Part shown: one piece after another, positions 10,986 through 20,400 of the stretch
Numbering within the stretch: the stretch's first letter is position 1
Layout: the number at the start of each line of letters is the position of its first letter
NCBI GenBank assembly: GCA_964019165.1
Contig: OZ025270.1
Coordinates: 10,520,450 to 10,584,449, forward strand
From: Mastigias papua
Taxonomy: Eukaryota > Cnidaria > Scyphozoa > Rhizostomeae > Mastigiidae
Length of the DNA stretch: 64,000 nucleotides
Reading direction: 5' to 3'
Notes under the pieces: generated by a model
Database searches by the model: none
What the model was told of the DNA's origin: nothing
Seen by the model: the letters and a program-made list of their open reading frames with translations, nothing else
Translations under genes and position numbers: made by a program

Positions 10986-11192
10986 CGACAAAGCGGAAAC
11001 ATTCTTTTAGCATACTGAAAGTTTTCTCGTCCAACACTCGTCAGAGTATGAAACGTCGGATAACAACCGACAGGTGAACCGAAATATGTAGCCAGATGCG
11101 GGTGCACGTGATATGATGAATAATGGGTCTATTTGGCCCTCAATGGACTCTTCAAGTAAACAATGGTGAATAGGTGCTAATTGGCCAATCAT
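10986..11192. repeat. Dispersed foldback repeat, copy 1
   Basis: Two sub-blocks recur at 29498-29750 in a different relative orientation: TGGACTCTTCAAGTAAACAA...GGCCAATCAT, and the block with CACGTG, CGGTTCACCT and CTGACGAGTGTTGGAC. A related piece is at 33246-33420. The flipped order of sub-blocks fits a foldback element or nested inverted repeats. Confidence 0.6.
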
Positions 11193-11198
11193 AGGCTA

Positions 11199-11710
<512 letters not shown>

Positions 11711-11736
11711 AATGACGAAAATATATGTAGAATTAA

Positions 11737-11808
11737 TGTATTATATATTATTTATATATTATATATTCAATATATTTAGTATATATATTATATATATACA
11801 TATTTATA

Positions 11809-11856
<48 letters not shown>
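11737..11856. repeat. AT-rich tract ending in (TA)n
   Basis: Degenerate TATATT sequence passes into a pure (TA)n run at about 11820-11855. Confidence 0.95.
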
Positions 11857-11857
<1 letters not shown>

Positions 11858-11921
11858 TCAGAAAGCTACAATCAATAAGAAATTTGTATTATAGTTAATA
11901 TAGACTCATGAAAAGCTCGAA

Positions 11922-11968
11922 CTTTTAAAGCGTTTCAGCACAACCCTTGTGCTGAAATGTTTTAAAAG
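11922..11968 (+). other. Tight 22-bp hairpin
   Basis: The arms 11922-11943 and 11947-11968 pair along all 22 positions around a CCC loop. The only two non-Watson-Crick positions are G·U in a plus-strand RNA and would be C·A in a minus-strand RNA. It lies about 55 bp beyond the stop codon of the minus-strand gene ending at 12023. It could be a small-RNA precursor, a palindromic repeat fragment or chance. Confidence 0.6.
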
Positions 11969-12022
11969 CTGATAGATGGCATAAAAACTGTAAATATAAA
12001 TCTATTATTTCTAACTTTTACG

Positions 12023-13906
12023 TCAATTGCTACAACCGTCATTTTCCTCTTCGGAATTATCTGCGTGCCCATGACTTGGAGATTGTGTTTGGACGTCATG
12101 TTCATTTGCTTCAACCCCACGATACTCTTCGATAATATTGGCTATCACTCTGATACGAACATTGCCTTCATCTTCCCCCGTGGCCCCATTTCTGAGTAGC
12201 CGCCTTGAGTCCTCAGTGCTATCCGCCGATCGGTTATGACATCCACAACAGGCCTTAATGTCCATACAAAGTTTGCGCCAGTCACTAGGAACTATGATTT
12301 TCACAAAAAAACAAATTGTTACTTCAAACACAATTAATATCAAGTTATACTCCATGGTCAGATGACCTGGAATTAGGAAGATAATGCATATGATAATCAA
12401 AGACAATATCGGTACGAGGGCAACAAAGTTCGCCCAGATGTCCGTGAAAGGAGTCACTTTGTAGTAAAAGAAAGCCATGAGAAGAAGAACAGCTATGACC
12501 AAGAGAAATTTCCAATCAGCTTCTATAAGGGTCAAAATTAATGACAGAGTGAAGCGAAAGCACATGAACCATATTTCATAATACTGCCATCTTTTTCGGC
12601 CAAAATCATTTTCCGGCCTGTAGGATCTGTAGAGGTACCCTAGCCATGATAAAACGCGTTCGTCGTCGAGATTGCTTCTGTATTTGTACAGCAGAGATGT
12701 AAACACGACAAATGGAAGTAGCCCAAACGCAATAAGTCCGAAGATTGCCAGTGTACGTTCTTCACCGTTGAGTGGTGAGTTGCAAAAAGTGTTAAAAGCC
12801 AATGTTGATGAGTTGAAGAAAGAATAGTAAGCCACGAAAACTACAGCGAAAGCACATTGGTCAACAAACGGAGTGTCGTTGCGTGACTTGCGAATGCATA
12901 ACCGCAGGATCCTTCTCAATAAAATAAAGCAGAGGATGATGAACAACGCGACAAGTGGAGCACAAAAGGAACATACGAGATTGTTCCACCTTCTTTTCAC
13001 GGAATAGATGAGACTGTCCTGGAAAATACAGGGCAGAGTTGTAAAATGCAAGCTGTTGAAACGTAATATGGTAAGTAGCCTTGACAATTCTTTTACCAAT
13101 GGTGGAAATATTGTATAATACGTTTGCATGAAGAAAATGAAGCTCTTTACGAATCTTGCACTTGTTGATGCGCCAGTGAAAATGAATAGCAGGATGAAGA
13201 CGAGAAGAAATGACAAATACATCCACGAGTCTTCACTTAGAGCCAGTGACAGGGCAATCATAGTAATAGAAATTGCAATGCGCATTATGGTAGCATCGTG
13301 GAACAAGGCAAAGAGTGACAATACGATGAAAAATCCACAAATGGCCAAAGTTACTTCAGTACTTTCGTATATTGCGCATTTGGTATAGTACGTTTGAGTG
13401 ATGTGCTGTTGGTGTTGCTCATTTGAGTTATCATTGTGAAGGAGCGTATTGCAAGCCCGTATAATACATCGTTTGCTTGCTTTTCTCGACACGTATTCTA
13501 TTGTGAGTGCCATGTTATTTTCAAGCAACAAATGTCTAGATAAGTTAAGTGGTATGCATTCCAAATTCCTTGTCAATTTTGCTAATGTAGTCATGCTGAT
13601 GTCGTAATACTGCGTATTGTCACACATGAAGTATTCTTTCCGATAGCTTGGGCCTAGCTTGAAGTGAATTTGCATCAGCCTGGCATCCATGACACCTCCC
13701 TCTACGATTGCGTGCTTGCTACAGCTGGTAGCATTTATGTAGGTAACTTTTCCTCTGCAGCGCTGTAGATTCTTACCAACCGGATTTTTCAGGTTCAGTT
13801 CTTGTGAATTTAGGGTGATTCTTGCAGTGTGGATGGCCTGGTACTCATTCATCAAAAGACATCCTTTGAGGAGAAGAAGTGGCAATAGATTTTTGAAAAC
13901 CTTCAT
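12023..13906 (-). CDS. Single-exon multi-pass membrane protein, TRP-like C-terminal type
   Basis: This is an intact frame of 627 codons. I chose the ATG at 13906 because it opens a signal peptide (MKVFKNLLPLLLLKGCLLM). The longer frame from 13978 adds 24 residues that overlap LINE sequence. Residues 20-180 are extracellular-like, with paired Cys (50, 62, 95, 117, 147, 152, 177) and NxS/T sites. About nine or ten hydrophobic segments follow, near 184-203, 205-224, 228-247, 309-332, 348-370, 386-406, 445-482, 491-512 and 519-538. The block LGYLYRSYRP followed by RRWQYYEIW and a hydrophobic stretch resembles the membrane module at the C-terminus of large EGF-repeat/TRP-like proteins of invertebrates and protists. 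No EGF repeats are present, so it is either a short family member or a detached C-terminal module. The cytoplasmic tail has a CCGC cluster and ends acidic (SEEENDG). Ligand and function are unknown. No polyadenylation signal was placed with confidence. Confidence 0.65.
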   Translation of the reverse strand: MKVFKNLLPLLLLKGCLLMNEYQAIHTARITLNSQELNLKNPVGKNLQRCRGKVTYINATSCSKHAIVEGGVMDARLMQIHFKLGPSYRKEYFMCDNTQYYDISMTTLAKLTRNLECIPLNLSRHLLLENNMALTIEYVSRKASKRCIIRACNTLLHNDNSNEQHQQHITQTYYTKCAIYESTEVTLAICGFFIVLSLFALFHDATIMRIAISITMIALSLALSEDSWMYLSFLLVFILLFIFTGASTSARFVKSFIFFMQTYYTIFPPLVKELSRLLTILRFNSLHFTTLPCIFQDSLIYSVKRRWNNLVCSFCAPLVALFIILCFILLRRILRLCIRKSRNDTPFVDQCAFAVVFVAYYSFFNSSTLAFNTFCNSPLNGEERTLAIFGLIAFGLLPFVVFTSLLYKYRSNLDDERVLSWLGYLYRSYRPENDFGRKRWQYYEIWFMCFRFTLSLILTLIEADWKFLLVIAVLLLMAFFYYKVTPFTDIWANFVALVPILSLIIICIIFLIPGHLTMEYNLILIVFEVTICFFVKIIVPSDWRKLCMDIKACCGCHNRSADSTEDSRRLLRNGATGEDEGNVRIRVIANIIEEYRGVEANEHDVQTQSPSHGHADNSEEENDGCSN

Positions 13907-13975
13907 CTCCACAACAACTGAAAAAGATGGAGAACGCCTATAGTACATTTGATTTGTTATAGATAGGCTTATACA

Positions 13976-14447
13976 CATGTATCGAAAGCTTTTTTGAGGT
14001 CTATAAATACAGAGCCTATGTAGTGCCCAGTATCAATTCCCTTGTACCAATCATCTACATTAACAAGCAGACAGGAAATTGTGGAAAAGAACTCCCTGAA
14101 GCCTGATTGTCACTTATATACAAGGGAATGTCTATTTAGATATTCGTACATTTGATTGAAAACTATCCTTTCGAACACCTTTGAAATAATAGGAAGTATG
14201 GAGATGGGACGATAATTCGACTTTCGTCCTTTTCACCATCTTTGAAAATTGGTGTAACCCTAGCAGTTATCCAACTGCCACAAAAACTAGCAGTTCCCAA
14301 GGATTTGTTGAACATTAGAACTAAAGAGCCTTTTATAGAGGGTAATGCAAGCCTAAGAAAATAGCTGGAAATTCCGTCAGTCCCGTAGCCCTTCGAAGTA
14401 TTGACCTTGTTGACTGCTTCGCTTACATCACGAGCCCGAAGTGGGCT
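13976..14447 (-). pseudogene. LINE reverse-transcriptase fragment
   Basis: The minus strand encodes the N-terminal part of a CR1/Jockey-like reverse transcriptase. In order it reads GYGTDGISSYFLRLALPSI, ITARVTPIFKDGEKDE, ILPIISKVFERIVFNQMYEY after a frameshift, a stop after LVYK, then VFIDLKKAFDT. The match ends abruptly at about 13976, immediately before the membrane-protein gene on the same strand. The palm YADD region is absent. It is a broken, truncated insertion. Confidence 0.85.
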
Positions 14448-15656
14448 AAATTTAAATATAGAGTTTCTTGTATTTAGATGATAACCACATGACAGGGGAG
14501 GGTGAGTATCACACTATACAGCTACATCTTTTGATACGTACAGGTATAACAGTGCACCTCTTTTGTAGCAGGTACAAAAGTTGTATCAGCTTTGACGAAC
14601 AAGTTTTGTATCGGATTATTTGCATGTGTGTAAACGATAAGCTGTTCCAATACAACTTTTGTAGTGAATCAAAAGAGATCAGATAAAGTGTAATTGGGAT
14701 CTTATACATAAACCGAGTGAAACAGTACAATATATCTAGAGGATCTTAAACCAACTATACAGACGTCAAGTTTGTTAATCTCTCGATCAGTTCTTGTTGA
14801 CTTCTTCCTCTCTTTGCCCCTGTTTCATCGACATGTCCGAGCCTTTAGCTGTTAATGACCAACATCCATCGGCCCTACTTAATTTCGAAACTCTACAGCA
14901 CATTCATTTACACACGACATACCATATCTTTTGCAGTAGAAACAAGCCATGATCTTGTCCTGAAATCCTATACTGTTAGCAAGAATTCTTTTACACTTAT
15001 GTATCAGTTTCTGACTGTTAGCTATAATCTATATCATTTATCAGGCTAGCCACCTGTTATCCCAATATCAAGTGAGGCTCCTATCGTATGTAACTGAGTT
15101 TTAAAACAAGTCTCTATAATAATTAGTTCTAATGCATTGATTGACTGAGTACCATTCTTCTTGTAACATTTAGTATTATCAAAATCTCCGGATCAATAGC
15201 AGTGAAGGAAGTATCTTTTCGAACCACACAAATAGTTGGCCATAATTGATTGTATCAAAGAGCTATAGCCTAGAGATGGACACTAAATCATGAAGGAGAG
15301 AGATTTGACTTCTTTAAGCTCTTTTAAAAGTGCTTTATTATAGTCTATCTGGCTCCAATTGGGAGAGTCATAGATCTTCGCTTTTTTCCATGTGCTTAAA
15401 TTTGTTGTACAAACTCAGCAGGCTCTCCGAGGCAATCTCATGTGGCTAGCCATGTCTCATATCATTTGTCCCACAGTGCATAGTAATGTCATTTTCAACT
15501 AACTGCCATATTTCCTGCAGATAGCCCCGAAGTACTTACTTAAAAGTGAGCTTTAGAAGAGGGGCGCTCATTGGAGGGGCACTTATTTAATGCTCAACAA
15601 ATACGGCAAATATATACCGATTTCACTCAACGACTTCATTTGCTGTGGATTAAAGC

Positions 15657-15779
15657 TAAGCGATTTTACACTGAACGACTATCACCTTAGCGACTATGAC
15701 CTTAGTGACTATGACCTTAGCGACTATGACCTTAGCGACTTACACTGAACGACAATGACCTTAGCGACTTACAATGATG
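15657..15779. repeat. 15-bp minisatellite, copy 2
   Basis: The same GCGACTATGACCTTA array as at 5690-5812, with the same order of variant units. Confidence 0.9.
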
Positions 15780-15875
15780 AGTTTTTATCGCCAAATGGAA
15801 AATATATTTATCCAACATTATGCAGAATCAACAAAGTAATAGCATCAACGTGAAATTGAAATATTGAGTTACAAT

Positions 15876-16232
15876 ATAATATAGTAATAATAAAATTCTT
15901 TTAAGTTGGTTTTACCATAGGTTAAACTAATTTAGACCAACTATTTACAATAATATACACGAAACCGATATAAAATGAAATTTTAAAAAGCGATGTTTTT
16001 TTTTAATTACAAATTTTATAATTACATTCCTCTCCACTCCAGCTTTTTATACATTTTCTAAATGAGCAGACGGAGGTTTTGCTTTTAATTTCATTCTCAA
16101 GGTAGTTCCATAATATACTGCCTCGAAAGGTTAAACTGTCATTTCCATATCTAATAGTGTTGGTTTGAGGCAGCATTAGCAGGTTATTAGAGCCTAAATC
16201 ATATCTACTGCTCTTTTCAAGGAACATGTTTA
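15876..16232 (-). pseudogene. 5'-truncated LINE 3' end
   Basis: The minus-strand frame 16227-16003 (74 codons with stop) matches the extreme C-terminus of CR1/Jockey-like ORF2: a LLMLPQTNTIRYGNDSLTF block, then GSILWNYLENEIKS, SFRKCIKSW and CNYKIC before the stop. About 125 bp of AT-rich 3' tail follow, ending in ATTATTACTATATTATATTG on the minus strand. Copy 1 of the duplicated block lacks the segment, so it inserted after the duplication or was lost from copy 1. Confidence 0.75.
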
Positions 16233-17159
16233 TGGTATAGTAACATGAAATTACAAAGACAATGCACTATGAATAGAAAAACATTTCAGCAACAGGATGA
16301 ATTAGTGAATAAAAATAAAGATGGCGCATATGTATTGCAAAAAGGAGGGAGCACTCACTCCAAATGGGGTGCTCATATAAATATGTTTTGGAGAGAGCGC
16401 TCATCTTGAGGGTGGGCGATTCTTAAAGGACAATACGGTGTTTGCGCAAAAGTAAAACTTTAAACCATGACGTTATTTCATCCCTTGCTGCAACTGGGCG
16501 CCGGAGTCTGAATTAGAAGATTACTAGTTATGATTATAGTCATAATAATTAAAGTAATTGCTTTATTCTTTCAGCTGACAATATGAGCTGCTATCAATTG
16601 AAACTATATAAAAAGTGCGTGTTTAAACATATATATTGTAATCCTATATGTGCAAAATTCAAATGAGAAAAAGGTATAAATTGTAGTTGATGCTCTGTCT
16701 TATAATTATTTATCATAACTTACAAAACTCGTGTTTTTATAAGAGAGAGATTTATAACAAGCCTAGTACTAGACACTCAAAAATTGAAGAAAGGTTTAGA
16801 ACTGCAAAGAGTAAGAAACTTTAGAACTTTCTGTGCCTTCTCTCACAGTGTGGGAATCCCCTTTTCTCCTCCACAAGTTCAACAAGTTTCCACTAACCCT
16901 ATTCTGTGATTACAGTATGCTTTATTTGCTAAAATAGTCATCGTTTTACGTTTTGCTTTCGTTATCACTGCAATTTGTTTATTGACGTAAGAAACTTTTA
17001 GAAGATAACTGTGACCAAATATTCAGAAAGTTCTACCATTAGGCCTTGAGCCAGATCTCTTATAGAAAAAGCATGTAACCTGGAGACTTGCAAAATTATG
17101 AACTTCTTCACTTTATAAATCATTTTCTGGAACTAACTAAGCTCTTGGCCACGCGCAAC

Positions 17160-17164
17160 AGGTC
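17160..17164. repeat. Target-site duplication, left (AGGTC)
   Basis: The five bases AGGTC directly precede the 5' LTR and recur at 23259-23263 directly after the 3' LTR. The empty site in copy 1 of the block reads CGGTC at 8119-8123. Confidence 0.95.
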
Positions 17165-17379
17165 TGTCCGAAATCTTTATATTTACAGGTATTTGTTTTG
17201 TTGCGAAGTGGACGCTATATTTGATTGACATATGTTAATTAATTTATGCATTGAGATTTAGGTTGTTGTCGTTGGTAGAGCGGGAGGATAAGATAAGGAA
17301 CGAATGAGGGCAGGACGTTTTTATCGAATTCTTAGGCCCAAATCTAAGACACAGATTCTTTCTTTGTGCATTTGGCACA
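17165..17379 (+). repeat. 5' LTR of BEL/Pao element
   Basis: The 215-bp terminal repeat starts TGTCCGAAAT and ends TTTGGCACA. It differs from the 3' LTR at a single position (T at 17244, G at 23123), so the insertion is recent. Confidence 0.97.
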
Positions 17380-17382
17380 AAG

Positions 17383-17400
17383 TGGTCCACCGAGCCGGAT
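17383..17400 (+). other. Primer-binding site (tRNA-Tyr-like)
   Basis: TGGTCCACCGAGCCGGAT starts three bases after the 5' LTR. Its complement ends CCGGCTCGGTGGACCA, which resembles the 3' end of eukaryotic tRNA-Tyr (TCCGGCTCGAAGGACCA) with differences in the acceptor stem. The identity of the tRNA is inferred. Confidence 0.65.
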
Positions 17401-17443
17401 TTCGCGTATAATTTGGATATCGAACGGAATAAATCGATAAGAA

Positions 17444-20400
17444 ATGGCTCATGAATTAGAAAGACTGAGGGCGATACGGGAGTCAACACGAGCATACGCG
17501 GAAAAGACTCAAGTTGAAGTGAATGAAATATTGAAAGAATTTAATGTCGATGACTATAACGCGTTAAAACTGAAGAAACACTCTCTTTTGGAAAGACTGG
17601 AGAATCTTGCGGAACTGGATAATGCTATCTTGGATAAAATAGAGGTGTTAGAAATCAACGACGAACTCACGGAGGCAAGTACATTTCGAGATAAAATTAA
17701 TTTGACAATTATAGAAATTGACTTCGTACTTGATGAAAGTCAATCGGAAATATCTAGGTCTACATTATCGAACAGACGAAATGGACCGAACGTAAAACTT
17801 CAACCCCTGAAGTTGAAGGACTTTACGGGGGAACCGAGAGAATGGCAGACTTTCTGGGATGGTTTCTCTTCTGCTGTTCATGAAAACGACGATGTAGCTG
17901 AAATCAATAAATTTCAGTACTTAATTGGTTTGCTTAAGGGTGACGCTGCTCTAGCTGTAGCAGGATTGCCTGTTCGAGTAGGAAACTACAAAAAGGCCGT
18001 CACAATCTTGAAGAACAGGTACGGGCAAAAACAAATCGTTATCGCTAGTCATATGGATGCCCTTATGAAATTGCCGTCCTGTACAGAAACCAACGATGTA
18101 AGAAAATTGAGAGAACTGTATGACATAATAGAAGCAAACGTAAGAGGCTTGGAGTCTTTGGGGGTAGAAAGCGAAAAATATGGATCCTTGCTCATTCCGG
18201 TTTTGCAACCAAAGTTACCGCTTCAAATTCAAATCGAAATAAGCCGAAACATTGGAGGAGAAGACTGGAGCCTTACTAAATTATTGGAAATACTAAGAAC
18301 GGAGTTGGAAGCACGGGAACGCTGTTTGAAAAGTGTAAATCCTGCAGCAACAGTCAAAAAACCGCAAAACAAACTTTTGCCGACCGCATCTGCCCTTTTT
18401 AATGATGCAGAGAATAATCGACTTGCAAGAGGAACTCCTTATCGAAGCGGGACTTTCTGCACATACTGTAAAGGTAATCATAATTCTATAGATTGTCACA
18501 TCGTTTCTGATCGTTCTGCACGACTAGCACAGTTAAGGAAAGAAGGGCGTTGCTTTATTTGCCTGAGAAAGGGACATATTGCAGGAAAATGCGAATCAAA
18601 GTATAGATGCAATGCTTGCCATAGAAGTCATCATATTAGTCTTTGTGAAAGGAATAGCAGAAGTTCAAAAGATGCACAGCAAGCTCAGGAAAAGTCTTTG
18701 GAGACCAAAGAAGTTTCAAATCTGCATGTGAATTCAGCAAAATCAATTCTACTTCAAACTGCACAAGCAATAATCTACAACCCCGTTAATCCGCAGAGAA
18801 GGATCGTGGCAAGGTTAATTTTTGATTCAGGCAGTCAGCGAAGCTATGTTTCACAGAGAGTACGTCGATATTTGGATCTACCAGTAATTGCAAAAGAGCA
18901 GGTTACAATTAAAACATTTGGAAACAGCGATGGAAAAACCGAAATTTTGGAGAGCGTACGCATTGGAATTCAAGACAACTGGCGCGAAAACAGTCAGAAG
19001 AAATCTCTAGAAATCGACACATTGGCGGTACCATTCATCTGTACACCTCTAGTAGGTCAAGATATTGAAACTACCCGGGATGAATTTCCGCGCTTAGCTG
19101 GCCTGCAGCTTGCGGACGACGCAAAAGCAGAAACGCGCAGTGAAGTTGATATTTTAATTGGTTGCGATTCGAGTGCTAAATTTTTTACTGGTGAAGTCCA
19201 AATCCCAGAAAATCAAAGAGGACCGACTGCAATGAATACGCTGTTGGGTTGGGTTTTATCCGGACAAGGTGTCCGTAAGCGGACAAGATTGTCTGACATG
19301 GAAGAAACAAACACATATCTGCTGAAAGTAGATTGCAAATCTGTTGAAATTGAAATTGGAAATCAGTTGGAAAAGTTCTGGGACTTTGAAAGTATCGGAA
19401 TACAAGATAAAGAAACGGTCGTTGAGAGTTTTACAAGGAACATTTCATTCTCGGACGAAAAATATTCTGTTAGCTTACCCTTTCGTGAAAACTCACCAGT
19501 CTTACCGGACAATTACGTGAACACCGTACGCAGACTGGACAGTACAGTGAAGCGACTAAGGAAAGAACCAAAAGTCTTGAAAGAGTGCGATTCTATTGTG
19601 AAAGAACAACTGGAAAAAGGAGTAATCGAAAAAGTAGAGGTACATAAACCAGTCGAACCAGGACAAGTTCATTATCTACCAGGGCAAATTGTCACCCGTA
19701 AAGACGCATTAACCACGAAAATTAGGATGGTATTCGATGCTTCTAGTAAATCGCATGGAGTTTGTTTGAATGACACTCTGCATACTGGTCCATCCTTAAC
19801 GGAACAATTATATTCAGTTCTGCTAAGATTTAGACTACGGCCTATTGCAATCATCGCGGACGTAGAAAAAGCATTTTTGGCTATTGGAGTTGATGAAAAT
19901 CATCGGGACTATTTGCGATTTTTATGGTTGAGAAATGTGGAGAAAAATGACTCAGAAATCGTAGTGTATCGATTTTGTTCAGTTCCTTTTGGATTATGTT
20001 GCAGCCCTTTTATTATGAATTCTATCCTTCAGCATCATGTCAAGATGTATGAAAATACTGACACGGAATTTGTTAAATTAATGCTTAATTCGTTTTATTG
20101 CGATGATTTATCGACCGGTGTAAATACTGTAAAAGAAGGAATCGATTTGTGTTTGAACGCAAAGAAACGATATGCGGAAGGAAACTTTAATCTTCGAAAA
20201 TGGAACAGTAACTCATCGGAGTTATTATCATCGTTGAAGTCAGTATCGAAAGACAGCTCTTTACCTAATTCTGGTGCTCAGAATCAAATTCAAATGGACG
20301 ATTTGTCGTATGCGAAGATATCAATCGGAAAGTTTGATGAAATCGAAACTCCAACGGAACAGAAAGTACTTGGTCTCAACTGGAATACGGAAACAGACAG

